A stretch of DNA of 64,000 nt from Pseudomonadota bacterium (GCA_023387735.1 JAEWHP010000040.1:1-64000), one strand, 5' to 3'. Shown: positions 36,222 to 45,547, counted from the first letter of the stretch. Made by a program: numbers and translations. Notes: generated by a model from the sequence alone, not told the origin.

Positions 36222-36503
36222 ATGGAAAATCGTAAGGCAAATCGTGTCGTATTTGAGCGGGGCTATGCCGCTAACATGATGGCGATTGACGGCACCTGGC
36301 GGCGTCCCTGCACCATGGAAGATGTATCGGAAACCGGCGCCAGGCTGACTATCGACGGCTCGATCGAGGGTTTGAATCTGAAAGAGTTCTTCCTGCTGCT
36401 TTCGACGATGGGAAAAGCATATCGGCGCTGCCAACTAGCCTGGGTTAATGGCGAACAGGTCGGCGTCTATTTCCTTAAACCTGGGAACAAGAAGAAGTCC
36501 TAA
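36222..36503 (+). CDS. PilZ domain protein
   Basis: 93 residues, a stand-alone PilZ domain. The N-terminal RKANRVVFERG contains the RxxxR motif and DVSETGARLTI contains the (D/N)xSxxG motif, the two parts that clasp cyclic di-GMP. The later strands (QLAWVNGEQVGVYFL) complete the barrel. It likely acts as a c-di-GMP receptor influencing motility or envelope properties through an unknown partner. It is followed at short spacing by three small unknown genes on the same strand. Confidence 0.9.
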   Translation: MENRKANRVVFERGYAANMMAIDGTWRRPCTMEDVSETGARLTIDGSIEGLNLKEFFLLLSTMGKAYRRCQLAWVNGEQVGVYFLKPGNKKKS

Positions 36504-36561
36504 GGGGCGCTGTATTTTTAATGCAGGCTGGGGGTGATTTATAGCCATAATATTTAGGCTC

Positions 36562-36924
36562 GTGATGGCAGAATTCGAGCGGACGTATCACGATTTGGCA
36601 GAATTTGAACGCCAGGAAGCGCCATGCCAAGTACTACAGTTAGCGCAACACCAGGACGTTAAAGTTGCGGTGCCGTTGCAATTCAGCGTTCAGGCATACG
36701 TCGATGGTCACGCGCTTAGCGCCGCCGCCGAAACGGCGAAGGATGCATTTGCGAAGGCCATAGAGTGGCGTGTCGTGGGAAGGCTGGCAGACGTTTCGAT
36801 AAGCGACGGTATCAGAAGTTACTCGATCATTGAATTTTCATCGGTAATGGCACTTGCAGAGATTGCGGACACAATCGCGAACGACGCCAACATGGTCGAA
36901 GAGATATTTGACAATTCTAATTGA
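36562..36924 (+). CDS. Conserved hypothetical protein, paralogue of 581-829
   Basis: 120 residues (GTG at 36562 immediately followed by an ATG at 36565). After a ~35-residue Glu/Gln-rich N-terminus it carries LQFSVQAYVDGHALSAAAET, then EWRVVGRLADVSISDG and SYSIIEFSSVMALAEI. The matching segments in the shorter protein at 581-829 identify a small family of unknown function. Likely cytoplasmic. Confidence 0.65.
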   Translation: MMAEFERTYHDLAEFERQEAPCQVLQLAQHQDVKVAVPLQFSVQAYVDGHALSAAAETAKDAFAKAIEWRVVGRLADVSISDGIRSYSIIEFSSVMALAEIADTIANDANMVEEIFDNSN

Positions 36925-36930
36925 GGTTAA

Positions 36931-37137
36931 ATGGATACTTTTACAGTTCACGCATCAAAGGGCGGCGATTGGGTTGAAACGCAGTTCACCAGTCCTACGC
37001 TGACCGTCGCTAAGGCGAACAGTCTCGCTAAGTCAGGATGGGATGTGCACATCAAAGACTCGGACGGCCGGCGATTTGGACCTGCGCAGTTCAGCGAGCT
37101 TCTGTCGTTTGACCGAAGGCCACCAGTTAAACCTTAG
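36931..37137 (+). CDS. Hypothetical protein, 68 aa
   Basis: Starts 6 bases after the preceding gene with GAGG just upstream of the ATG. The sequence MDTFTVHASKGGDWVETQFT, then SLAKSGWDVHIKDSDGRRF, resembles a small alpha/beta protein with a Trp-Asp-Val-(H)-I strand and a G-R-x-F-x-P ending. Not recognised as a named family. Likely co-transcribed with its neighbours. Confidence 0.6.
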   Translation: MDTFTVHASKGGDWVETQFTSPTLTVAKANSLAKSGWDVHIKDSDGRRFGPAQFSELLSFDRRPPVKP

Positions 37138-37156
37138 CTCCTAGGCAGATTGCTAT

Positions 37157-37408
37157 ATGCTCACCGAATTTGATCAAAGCACTATTGCGAACATGACGGC
37201 TGCCCTGGATTATGTCTGTAAGGAGATACCCGCGGAGACGGACAGCGCTCACCTAAGAAAGCGAATTGCGGACGAGATTATTCGTTGCGCGCGATCGGGG
37301 AACCAGAATGTGGGCTCCCTCCAAAAAGCCGGTCTCAGCCTCTTGAAGGCAACAGCAAAACCCGCGGGCGCGAATTGGTTCGGCCTAGGTCGGCTATTTT
37401 CCCGTTAG
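37157..37408 (+). CDS. Hypothetical protein, 83 aa
   Basis: MLTEFDQSTIANMTAALDYV, then a charged helix (SAHLRKRIADEIIRCARSG) and a short tail ending in WFGLGRLFSR. This type of small helical protein with a TxALDxVC/HLRxRIAxxI pattern recurs in Bradyrhizobium. Function unknown. 19 bases downstream of the previous gene on the same strand. Confidence 0.6.
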   Translation: MLTEFDQSTIANMTAALDYVCKEIPAETDSAHLRKRIADEIIRCARSGNQNVGSLQKAGLSLLKATAKPAGANWFGLGRLFSR

Positions 37409-38167
37409 ATCAGCCGGACAAGGTTCTTCACCAGCGATCTGCATCAAGACGTTAACGAGGCTGTTGTTATCGCCAGGACAACTATTTATGGCCAGCTCGA
37501 TGCCATCATTGAGCTTTTCATTCGCGTTGATACGGCGCTGCGACCGTCAGTTGAGAGTGCCATATTTCACGGCGTCGGCCAAGTCCGCAAAATTTGCAGG
37601 GTAGCTCGCCCGCATAGCGATCTGCTGTGGCTTTACAAACCCCGAGCAAAACATGATCAACGGTTTAGATCAGGATGACGCGGGAGCCCAATTTGATAAG
37701 CACGTCTTTGGCCCGCAGTCTTGATTTTTGCGAAGTGCGAATGAGGTGTCGCCAATTTTCCATCTGACAATTGAGTTGCCGGGCGAAGCCTAGAGACGTC
37801 GTACCGGCCATGCTGCGAGAAGGAGACGAGGGCAGTTTGGCACAAATTGCACATCACAGATGGTCTTGCCGACGCTAGCATGCTGGTTTGCTGCGTAAGA
37901 GTCTTCGAAGTCGGGGCCATGACGCCGCATGTAATGGGAGAGCAGGTCTTCATGATAGCGCGTGGTTCATTCACGTTCTCTGCTTTCGCAGGTAGTCTTG
38001 TTCGACCCTCCGTTGTACGACGGCATCCTTGAAGACCTTGGCTTGGCGGCGCGGGAGCCGACATATCCTTTGGCGGTTCTATCCTTCTTACCCTGCAGCC
38101 GTGCTCGATCGAAGGGCAGGCCTGCTTAACGTTCCTTGAACTGCCGATCGATCAAATTGGGAATCCC
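37409..38167. other. Gene-poor stretch before the AraC regulator
   Basis: No supported gene. A protein-like fragment (LFDPPLYDGILEDLGLAARE) can be read on the plus strand near 38003-38065 but has no start or clear relatives, so it may be a decayed gene end. Confidence 0.35.
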
Positions 38168-39226
38168 GTGCGTTCCAGCCACCCCGCAAAGTTTCACTCG
38201 ATACCAAGTGCGACAGGGGGGATTGCACGGCTCGCTTGCACGCGACTCGGCGAGCTTGGCAAGGATGCGACGGCCATTATCGCTCAAGTAGGGGCGAGAG
38301 CAGAGCAGGTCTTTGATGACGCCATTCGATTGGAGGTGTCCAAGCAAATCAAGATCCTCGAATTGGTGTCTGAAGAACTTCACGATAAACTTCTAGGGTT
38401 TCACTTAGCGCGGGGTTTTGAACTCCGGGAGGTCGGCCTCGTTTATTATGTGATAGCATCGTCGGAGCGTTTCGTTGATGCCCTTTCGAACGCGAAACGA
38501 TACTGCGGGATGATGAATGAAGGAATTCGCCTTCATATCAGGCAAGATGACCGAGCGGTCTCGATTACCCTCGACTATGTCGACGTCGATAGAAGATCAG
38601 ATCGACATCAAATTGAATTTTGGCTCGTGACAATGGTCCGTATTCTGCGGCAGGTAACCGATACTAGGCTGGCTCTGCGTGCTCTGAAGATAAGGCATCA
38701 GCGCGACGAAACACCACTGGAGTTCAAGAGCTTCTTCGGATGCGACGTTGAATTTGGGGCAGATGGCGATGAGATCATTCTGCCAGCATCGGCGGCATTG
38801 CTGCCGATAGTCGGGCGAGACAACTATCTGAATGATCTCCTGCGACAGTATGCCGAGGCGGCGATCGCGGGCCGTCCGAAGGAGCGCGCGGCTCTTCGAT
38901 CATCGGTGGAGGGGGTTATTCCGCAGCTACTTCCACACGCTGAGGCGAACTTGTCAAATGTCGCCAAACAGCTGGCCATGAGCACGCGAACGTTGTCACG
39001 AAGGCTTTGCGAGGAAGGGCTTTCGTTTACGGCGATACTGGATGAGACAAGATCAGCACTTGCAGAGGACTACCTCGCTGAACGCCACCTCCCGGTGTCA
39101 CAAATTGCATGGTTGCTAGGTCATCGCGAAGTGAGCTCCTTCAACCACGCATTCAAGCGCTGGACCGGCATGACACCGCAACAATTTCGTTCTGCGCCGC
39201 CTTTGGCCAAGCAACGGTTGCGCTGA
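38168..39226 (+). CDS. AraC family transcriptional regulator
   Basis: 352 residues from a GTG at 38168. The N-terminal ~230 residues match the arabinose-binding-like sensor of the OruR/AraC group (HLARGFELREVGLVYYVIAS, later EFKSFFGCDVEFGADGDEI). Residues about 245-340 are the double HTH: NLSNVAKQLAMSTRTLSRRL followed by VSQIAWLLGHREVSSFNHAF and KRWTGMTPQQFR. It probably activates genes for a small-molecule response. The ABC-type binding protein ~200 bases downstream could be a target, but this is inference. Confidence 0.93.
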   Translation: MRSSHPAKFHSIPSATGGIARLACTRLGELGKDATAIIAQVGARAEQVFDDAIRLEVSKQIKILELVSEELHDKLLGFHLARGFELREVGLVYYVIASSERFVDALSNAKRYCGMMNEGIRLHIRQDDRAVSITLDYVDVDRRSDRHQIEFWLVTMVRILRQVTDTRLALRALKIRHQRDETPLEFKSFFGCDVEFGADGDEIILPASAALLPIVGRDNYLNDLLRQYAEAAIAGRPKERAALRSSVEGVIPQLLPHAEANLSNVAKQLAMSTRTLSRRLCEEGLSFTAILDETRSALAEDYLAERHLPVSQIAWLLGHREVSSFNHAFKRWTGMTPQQFRSAPPLAKQRLR

Positions 39227-39432
39227 AAGGACAGGTTCGTTCCAAAGATCACAAACCGTTTGAGACAAGCTCGCTGGACGAAGCGCTGCGTGATCGCAGA
39301 CTCTGCTCACTTGGTTGATGATGACCTCAATCGATCACGGCGTCTGTACAATAGGAGAGCGGACAATTGGGTCCGCCCGCAGTAATCGTTCGCAAATTTC
39401 GTCCGTGCAAATGGTAATTGGAGGATTGTTTC

Positions 39433-40287
39433 ATGCTCCGCGTTTGTATGTTGGTCGCGGCGATCAGTTGTGCCGCTGGCAACGCGTTGGCTCAAGATCT
39501 GGATGGCCGATTGAAGCAGATTGTTGAGACCAGAACCATCAAACTGGCCTACCGTTCTGACGCAAATCCGTTCTCTTTCGCGTCCCCGCAAGGGCGGCCG
39601 GATGGTTATACGATCGACCTCTGCAAGTTCATTGTCGATTCGCTTGAAAAGCAGTTCAAAAACAAACTCACGATCGAATGGGTTCCTGTGGACTCGCAAA
39701 ACCGATTCGACTCAATCGCTGCCGGCGTAGCGGACATAGAGTGTGGTTCAAGCTCTGTGTCGTTTGCTCGGATGACGAAGGTAGATTTTTCCAGTTTCAT
39801 CTTTATGGAAAACACCGGGTTGATAGTTCGGACCAACTCCGGAATTTCTAACTTTGGGGACCTGAAGGGTAAGAAGATTGCTGTAATCGTCGGCACGACC
39901 AATGAGGCCGCGGTAGCGAAAGAAATACAGCGTCGGCAGTTTCAGACGGCGGTGATCCGGGTAAAGGATCGCCGGGAAGGCATCGCCGCGCTGCGGACTG
40001 GCGCCGTGGATAGTTTTGCAAGCGATAAACTGTTGCTTATCGGTGATCCGGCCGCTGGCGGAGCCGATTACAAGATGCTTCCGGAAAACCTTTCTACTGA
40101 GCCGTATGCTCTGGCTTTACCAAGGGGGGACTGGAGATTTCGTGCCGCGGTCAACCAGGCGCTTTCACAACTCTACAGCAGTCCTCAGATCCTTGAAATT
40201 TATCGGAAGTGGTTCGCTGCGCTCGGTGAGCGCCCGGATCTTCTGCGCGCCGCAGTTTACATCTTTGGGACCATTCCCGAACAATAA
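39433..40287 (+). CDS. Periplasmic amino-acid-type ABC substrate-binding protein (orphan)
   Basis: 284 residues from the ATG at 39433, with GGAGG 8 bases upstream. MLRVCMLVAAISCAAGNALA is the signal peptide. The mature part is a family 3 solute-binding protein: IKLAYRSDANPFSFASPQGR, then DGYTIDLCKFIVDSL, SIAAGVADIECGSSSVSF, and DLKGKKIAVIVGTTNEAA. It binds a small polar ligand, probably an amino acid, in the periplasm. No permease or ATPase gene follows, so it must use a transporter encoded elsewhere or serve as a sensor. Confidence 0.92.
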   Translation: MLRVCMLVAAISCAAGNALAQDLDGRLKQIVETRTIKLAYRSDANPFSFASPQGRPDGYTIDLCKFIVDSLEKQFKNKLTIEWVPVDSQNRFDSIAAGVADIECGSSSVSFARMTKVDFSSFIFMENTGLIVRTNSGISNFGDLKGKKIAVIVGTTNEAAVAKEIQRRQFQTAVIRVKDRREGIAALRTGAVDSFASDKLLLIGDPAAGGADYKMLPENLSTEPYALALPRGDWRFRAAVNQALSQLYSSPQILEIYRKWFAALGERPDLLRAAVYIFGTIPEQ

Positions 40288-41164
40288 ACGATGAATGGAC
40301 CGGTCAGACAATAAGTTAATCAGATGGGCAAAACAGTCCCGCGCCAACGTGGCTTCCAGTTCGAAGCAACTACTGTGGCGCCGTTGATGAAAGCGCGCGG
40401 AAAACCGGCGGCGCGGACAGCAATCTCCACCACCGGGGCCCACCGGGGGGCATGCAAGCAAGTGAGGAGCCCGATGTTAGCGCAGTAACGTTGGTGCCGC
40501 GCGTCAAACGGTTCGCGGGCTAGTGCGGCGTGCGCCTTAGGACACAGTTCTGGACGCCGCCGCTCGCTCGGCAAGGCGGCTTTCACGGATTTGATACCCT
40601 TGCGTTCGTGGCGCTCAGAGCCAAATCGTTGGCGAGCAAAGATGCGGGACCATCCGGACCGTATGCGCATTGTGATGGCGCAAAATGCCGGGCAATGCTC
40701 GGATTGCAGCGCCTATGGGTTCGACCTCAAACCTCGCGTCGGTATTAGCCGAAGCATCATTTACAAGGCCTGCGACCAAGGGTTCAATGTCTCGCCGGAC
40801 CCGCGGAGAGCGTATTTCGGGCAGCGCATTGGCCATTGGTCGCGCGCGTAAGCCAAGCAGCACGGAATCGAAGCCCGGTCCTGGCGCGCTTGTTGTGCAG
40901 AAGCCAAACCCTACAAAGTTCCGGCCTCAAATAGCTCCCATTTTAGCGGACCGACGATAGGGCTCGGTACGAACACGATGTGCGAATGGCCTGCCTTCCC
41001 GAATAAATGCTTCCCCTGCGTGCTTGATTGCTCCGCAAAGAACAACTTGGCCGCCCGCGGCCGGTGGGCGGGATTCCCCCGATCTTCACAAGCGAAAGCC
41101 ATTGGCAACGATAGTGAACGCGGCGTAGCATTCATTCTTTACCTGCGTTTTTCAGAGGCCGCCG
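40288..41164. other. Gene-poor stretch
   Basis: About 880 bases without a supported gene. Overlapping short frames on both strands at 40500-40960 lack recognisable patterns. Confidence 0.35.
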
Positions 41165-41359
41165 ATGAATTACTCACAAATGAAAGACGAGCGCCTGTTT
41201 GCGTTTTACGAAAACGTTCGTCAGCAAGTCGCCATGGATAAAGGACGGCGTTACCGTTTTGCTGGCGACGGCGTCCGCGCCTACGCGGAGAAGTTGCGCG
41301 AAGAAATGGAGAGGCGGCGGCTGACTTTCACGCCGATTGAATGGCATTCGGGCGACTGA
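41165..41359 (+). CDS. Hypothetical protein, 64 aa
   Basis: MNYSQMKDERLFAFYENVRQ, then a basic segment (GRRYRFAGDGVRAYAEKLRE) and ending FTPIEWHSGD. A small charged helical protein of a type frequent in Bradyrhizobium. Function unknown. A clear terminator follows at 41394-41413, supporting a real transcription unit. Confidence 0.65.
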   Translation: MNYSQMKDERLFAFYENVRQQVAMDKGRRYRFAGDGVRAYAEKLREEMERRRLTFTPIEWHSGD

Positions 41360-41393
41360 TGCCAGCAAGAAAATCCAGCACCGCGACGAACCG

Positions 41394-41413
41394 AGCCGCG
41401 GTGGCGGCTTTTT
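41394..41413 (+). terminator. Intrinsic terminator after the 64-aa gene
   Basis: AGCCGC (41394-41399) pairs with GCGGCT (41404-41409) over a 4-base loop and runs into TTTTT. It lies 35 bases past the stop of the gene at 41165-41359. Confidence 0.8.
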
Positions 41414-41470
41414 GCCGATGCATTTTCGTTAGCATTGCTAAGGAACTACCATCAAAGGCCGCTCAAACGC

Positions 41471-41725
41471 TCATTCTGTTCGGGATGCCCTCAGTGCTTT
41501 TGCGTTCTCAGTTGATAAGTATATCCGTACCGCAGCCTCATGCTTGTCATAAAGCACAAGCCAGCGCCGTTCGTGTTGTGCGCGATTATCATCGGTTGGC
41601 GCAGAACTGAGGTCCGAAATCAGTTGGTCGAGACGTTCAAGCTCTCGGGTCTCGCCGAGAGTTAATCCGATGAGGATGCGGTTTCCGTCGGCATCCAGTA
41701 TGTAGCCGTCATCATCATACGTCAT
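41471..41725 (-). CDS. Hypothetical protein, 84 aa
   Basis: MTYDDDGYILDADGNRILIG, then LTLGETRELERLDQLISD and a C-terminal helix with RWLVLYDKHEAAVRIYL. An acidic, probably cytoplasmic protein. The start pattern DDGYILDADGNRILIG is a repeated beta motif seen in small alphaproteobacterial proteins of unknown function. Convergent to the preceding gene. Confidence 0.6.
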   Translation of the reverse strand: MTYDDDGYILDADGNRILIGLTLGETRELERLDQLISDLSSAPTDDNRAQHERRWLVLYDKHEAAVRIYLSTENAKALRASRTE

Positions 41726-41804
41726 AGCCCAATATTCGACTGCGGAGTAAGATGATCAAGGCGAGCTTCAACTTAACCTTGTCGTTCAAGGTTACTCCGC
41801 GCAA

Positions 41805-42035
41805 TTGATTGCGCATTTTCAGAAAGCTGTAATCAATCGCTCTGGTAAGGCCATTGCCGGAGTGGCACGCTCAATGAAGCCAATTAAGTCAGACGTAGCT
41901 GAAGAGGTATGCCCCGCCTGCGATGGTACCGGCTTCGTGCCGGTTATTAAGCAGCCTGCGCAAGGTAAAAGGATTTTCGGTCCTCGCTGCAGAAAGTGCG
42001 GCGGTAAGGGCAGGGTAACCGAGCCTGCGGACTGA
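41805..42035 (+). CDS. Small zinc-knuckle protein, full-length paralogue of the gene at 1-132
   Basis: 76 residues, or 53 from the ATG at 41874 (MKPIKSDVAEEVCPACDGTG). Two CxxCxGxG-type pairs, CPACDGTG and CRKCGGKG, are spaced as in the window-edge gene, with a shared VIKQPAQGK/IIKQPAPGR linker. It likely binds one zinc ion in a DnaJ-type zinc knuckle. Function unknown. Confidence 0.7.
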   Translation: MIAHFQKAVINRSGKAIAGVARSMKPIKSDVAEEVCPACDGTGFVPVIKQPAQGKRIFGPRCRKCGGKGRVTEPAD

Positions 42036-42124
42036 GCAACTGGTTGCGTGTCAAACGGTCTCCTGCCGGGGCTCATCGATAGGCCTCTCCACGAAGCGGG
42101 CGTAGACTGCGCCGGGAATTTCTG

Positions 42125-42808
42125 CTGGTCGAGCCACCGAATGCAATTGACCCGGTTGGGGTCGTGATCCTGAAGGGCGGCGAGATCGCGCTGGAGTACG
42201 GCATGCAAAGCGGTCCGGGCAGGCGTCGGGAGGGCTATTCGACCACGAAATCGATCGTCGCGACGCTCGTCGGCGCCGCGCTCCACGCTGGCGCGATCGG
42301 CAGCCTGGACGTTTGCTGCGACTTCTATGTGCCGCTGCGCGGCTCGGCCTGTGAGGGCGTCACGGTTCGGAATCTCATTTGCTTTTGCTCGGAGTGGCCT
42401 GGGACGAGGATGGCGACGGCCGGGAAGCCGGGCGCCTGGAGCTGGCCTAGGCGAGCCGGCAGCCAAGCAGCGATCTCGCCTGAAGCCTGCCGCGCGCAGC
42501 CGCAATGAACCGTCCTCAACTATTCGACCGTCGAGAGCTCCGTGCTGGGCGCGGTGGTTGCGGCCGCCACGGGCCGGCCGCCGGCCGAATACCGTGCCGA
42601 GAAAATCTGCGGGCCTGCCGGCATAGAAGCCAGCTCGTACTGTATGCTCAATGCCGACGGTGACCAAGAGCCGGGCGGATTTGGCGTCAGCGCATGCCCG
42701 CGTGATTTCGGCCGCTCCGGTGCTGGCACGATCAATCCCTTCGTTCCGCGAGAGCAAGTTCCCTCAGACCGCATTGCGGCTTGGCTGTCCGACGAACACG
42801 AACACTAG
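42125..42808 (+). pseudogene. Serine hydrolase (class C beta-lactamase family), broken
   Basis: Pieces of a beta-lactamase-related serine hydrolase can be read in order. First come VVILKGGEIALEYGMQSGPG and GYSTTKSIVATLVGAALHAG, carrying the catalytic SxxK as STTK. Near 42395 a GVAWDEDG piece appears in another frame. After an in-frame stop at 42506 come TVLNYSTVESSVLGAVVAAA (the YxN/YS region) and GPAGIEASSYCMLNADGDQE. At least one stop and one frameshift pair break it. The intact family hydrolyses esters or amides in the periplasm. No signal peptide remains. Confidence 0.75.
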
Positions 42809-43058
42809 TCGACGGGAAAATCTGTTTGGACTAACGACGGTCCTCGCGATGTCCTGGCCGCGCGGCTGCTTGCCCTAGCGTCAACGCGTAACCGCAGCGC
42901 CACACCGACGGACTTTTATTTCTCTGTGTTGATTGACGTGCAGACGAATTTGGGAGGGCCGGTAACGTCGTAGAGCGGCGCGGCGAATGCGGCTCTGTTG
43001 AGGGACCTCCAACCCTCGGCGGAGCCGCCTCTGCGACTTCCCTGACGGCACGCGCCAT

Positions 43059-43244
43059 TTAAATCGTCGGGCGCGGCACAAAGGTCGCTATAACGCGGCT
43101 CGACTGCCAAAGTTGGGTAAGCCTGTGTCCAGATGAAAATCGCTGGGCTTGCTGGATGGCGTCGGCGTCATCGATGCAGGACAAGACTATACGTTCTTGA
43201 ATAATGCCGTCTGGGCCCAATGCATAGACGCTATACTGTCTCAT
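43059..43244 (-). CDS. Hypothetical protein, 61 aa
   Basis: MRQYSVYALGPDGIIQERIV, then a DDADAIQQAQRFSSGHRL helix and a final strand (RVIATFVPRP). This beta-helix-beta plan with a D-A-x-A helix is the pattern of a very common small Bradyrhizobium family of unknown function in which the last strands surround a Trp (here QLWQSS). Confidence 0.65.
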   Translation of the reverse strand: MRQYSVYALGPDGIIQERIVLSCIDDADAIQQAQRFSSGHRLTQLWQSSRVIATFVPRPTI

Positions 43245-43473
43245 CGGTGTATGGCTGTGTGCCTTCCGCCCCGGATCTGGTCAATGGATGTCAGGAACAG
43301 TTGTTCCTGTGCTAAGCGAACACGGATTGGAACTTGGACGCCGGGCTTGGCCATTTGTGGAATGAGCGACACTAATCAGGCGAACAAATTCGACCCGCTT
43401 TGCGTGAGCTTCACGAAGGAGCCGCTGTCGTGCAAGGGGGGCTCCAACCGGGGCGCACCAGGCCGACAAGCTC

Positions 43474-43912
43474 CTACTGTCGCACTTCAGCTCGGGGTGA
43501 TGAATGATGGTGCAGTATAAGCCATTTGTCCCCCCGCCTGACGATTAGCATTGTGAAGCGCGAGCGTCGCGGCTGGTAGTCTTGATCTTTCCGGGCAAAG
43601 TCATAAGAACCCGCAACGACGACGGCAGTATCGCTCAATACGAATACGCTCTTGTCTTGAATTGCGTTTTTTCGGCCGCCGTTTTCCGACAAAATAGTCT
43701 CTAATCCCCTCGCTACCTCGAACGGGATTCTTCTCAGTCGTTCCAAAGAGAAGCGCATCTGTTGTATACAGCCGAACAAGCGCATCGCGATCATTGGCAC
43801 TGTATGTTGTTGCCCATTGATCGACGACGGCGATGGCTTCCTCACCCGGACCTGCAACAGCTACGGTCGGCAGCAGGCTGCAAACGACCATAACTCGCGA
43901 GAATGTCTTCAT
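43474..43912 (-). pseudogene. SnoaL-like / DUF4440 secreted protein, frameshifted
   Basis: From the ATG at 43912 a signal peptide (MKTFSRVMVVCSLLPTVAVA) leads into EEAIAVVDQWATTYSANDRD and LYTTDALLFGTTEKNPVRG, typical of the SgcJ/EcaC-like DUF4440 group. Near 43670 the frame must shift to continue as KNAIQDKSVFVLSDTAVVVA and FTMLIVRRGDKWLILHHHSS, the conserved end of the family, to the stop at 43474. A run of six A (minus strand) lies at the junction, so a slippage mutation or a sequencing error is likely. If the frame were repaired the protein would be ~145 residues and periplasmic. Confidence 0.75.
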
Positions 43913-43985
43913 CGGACCCGCGCCTGAGATTGTAAGAAAGAGGTTCAGACTAGCGGAAAACGGCGAACCTGCGCAACAAATCAGG

Positions 43986-44176
43986 TTAGCCTCCGATCAT
44001 CCCCCGCGATATCCATGAATCCATTGACGTGTTTAGCGGGCGCGCATCTTTGTCGCCGAACAGGAACGGCCCGTTGATCCTCTCGATATAGATTCGGCCA
44101 TCCTGCACCGGTTCGAAAGGCGCGCGCGTGCTGCATCAGGCGGCGGGCGGCTGTTACGGTGAGTAGCGTACTTCAT
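43986..44176 (-). pseudogene. Remnant of the small gene family also at 11641-11950
   Basis: TAARRLMQHARA in one frame is followed, one frame over, by APFEPVQDGRIYIERINGPF and LFGDKDARP, to a stop at 43986. The same core starts the gene at 11950. It is frameshifted inside the ARA(P)FE segment and cut short at the C-terminus. Confidence 0.55.
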
Positions 44177-44215
44177 GCCATGAGCTAAAGGGAAAGGTGT
44201 CTACTGCATGGAGAG

Positions 44216-45547
44216 TCAATCGACAACGGCACGGAATAGCCGCCATTCATCAGGGACGCCCTTCAATCGATGCGCTCCCCGATCCTCGAACGTCAAGCCC
44301 GATCCCGCAACGAGGTCGCGCACTGTCTGCGACACCAACACCTCGCCCGGTGCCGCAATCCCGGCGACCCGAGCGCCAATATGCACAGCGATGCCAGCGA
44401 GATCTTCGCCTACCACTTCGCATTCGCCCGTGTGAATTCCACAGCGCAGCTTAAGTCCAAGAGGACTCACGGCATCATTGATCGCCTTTCCGGTGCGAAT
44501 CGCTCGGGCCGGGCCATCGAAAGCCACCAGAAAGCCATCTCCCGCCGTGTTAACTTCGCGTCCGCGATAATGCTGCAACACATCGCGGACACGACGATAG
44601 AACTCATTCAGCATTTCCCGCCATCGATTGTCTCCCATGGCTGCAACCTGTTCGGTTGATCCGACGATGTCGGCAAAGAGCACGGTCGCGAGTACCCGCT
44701 CAGGTTCGTGAACACGATGCGAGCCGGTTAGAAATTTCTCGACCTCATCAAGAACCGCGTTGCGATCACCCAACCAAGGCATATGCTCCTGCCCGGAGAG
44801 TTCGACTAGTTTGGCGTCGGGAATGTGCTGAGCCAAATAACGGCCGTGTTCAACTTCGATCAGAGGATCAGCCGTCCGATGAACTACGAGTGTCGGGACC
44901 CTCGTGGCCGCCAAAATATTTCGTACATCGATCTCGCGATTCATTCGCATGATCGCGGTTGCTGCGCCCGGACTTGCCGATGCTCTGTAATAAGCTGCAA
45001 CGCGGTCGGCCATGCTGGGACTGCTCGTGCTTGCGGCTGTGCCAATACTCGTAAATCTTGCCGTGCCCCAGTTGGTCTCAATATCGGCGAGCACGTGCGC
45101 CCATTGCCGATCGTCCCATCCGTAGGGGTAATCGGCAGTCTTTGATCGTTTAGCATATGAGCCGTAGACCACGAGTGCGGAGGTTCGCTGGGGATGGGTT
45201 GCTGCATACAATAGCGACATCGGTCCGCCCTCGGAAACGCCAAACAAGGCAGCTTGCTTGCATCCGATAGCGTCTAGCACCGCTTGAACATCATGCATGC
45301 GCTGCTCAAGCGTAAAGTCATGGTTACCTCGGTCGGACATGCCGGTGCCACGCTTGTCGAATATAATGAGGCGGCAAAACGAGGCTAGGCGGCGAAAGAA
45401 GGCGCTCTGATCCGGATTGCGCCAAGCGGCCTCGATGTTTGACACGAAGCCAGGAACAAAGAGCAGGTCGAACGGTCCGTCGCCAAGAACTTGGTACGCG
45501 ACGTACACGTCGTCGCTCTTGACGTAACGAGTATCTGGCATGTCCAT
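44216..45547 (-). CDS. Alpha/beta hydrolase - class III adenylate cyclase fusion
   Basis: 443 residues from the ATG at 45547 (MDMPDTRYVKSDDVYVAYQV). Residues about 1-270 form an alpha/beta hydrolase with nucleophile elbow ALFGVSEGGPMSLLYA, an oxyanion-type LLFVPGFVSN near the start and a C-terminal ELSGQEHMPW carrying the histidine. Residues about 280-443 are a class III cyclase catalytic domain: TVLFADIVGSTEQ (metal Asp), REVNTAGDGFLVAFDGPARA (second metal Asp) and LKLRCGIHTGECEVVGEDLA. It probably makes cAMP in the cytoplasm, with the hydrolase domain perhaps sensing a ligand. This fusion is well known in Bradyrhizobium and mycobacteria. No membrane segment. Confidence 0.93.
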   Translation of the reverse strand: MDMPDTRYVKSDDVYVAYQVLGDGPFDLLFVPGFVSNIEAAWRNPDQSAFFRRLASFCRLIIFDKRGTGMSDRGNHDFTLEQRMHDVQAVLDAIGCKQAALFGVSEGGPMSLLYAATHPQRTSALVVYGSYAKRSKTADYPYGWDDRQWAHVLADIETNWGTARFTSIGTAASTSSPSMADRVAAYYRASASPGAATAIMRMNREIDVRNILAATRVPTLVVHRTADPLIEVEHGRYLAQHIPDAKLVELSGQEHMPWLGDRNAVLDEVEKFLTGSHRVHEPERVLATVLFADIVGSTEQVAAMGDNRWREMLNEFYRRVRDVLQHYRGREVNTAGDGFLVAFDGPARAIRTGKAINDAVSPLGLKLRCGIHTGECEVVGEDLAGIAVHIGARVAGIAAPGEVLVSQTVRDLVAGSGLTFEDRGAHRLKGVPDEWRLFRAVVD

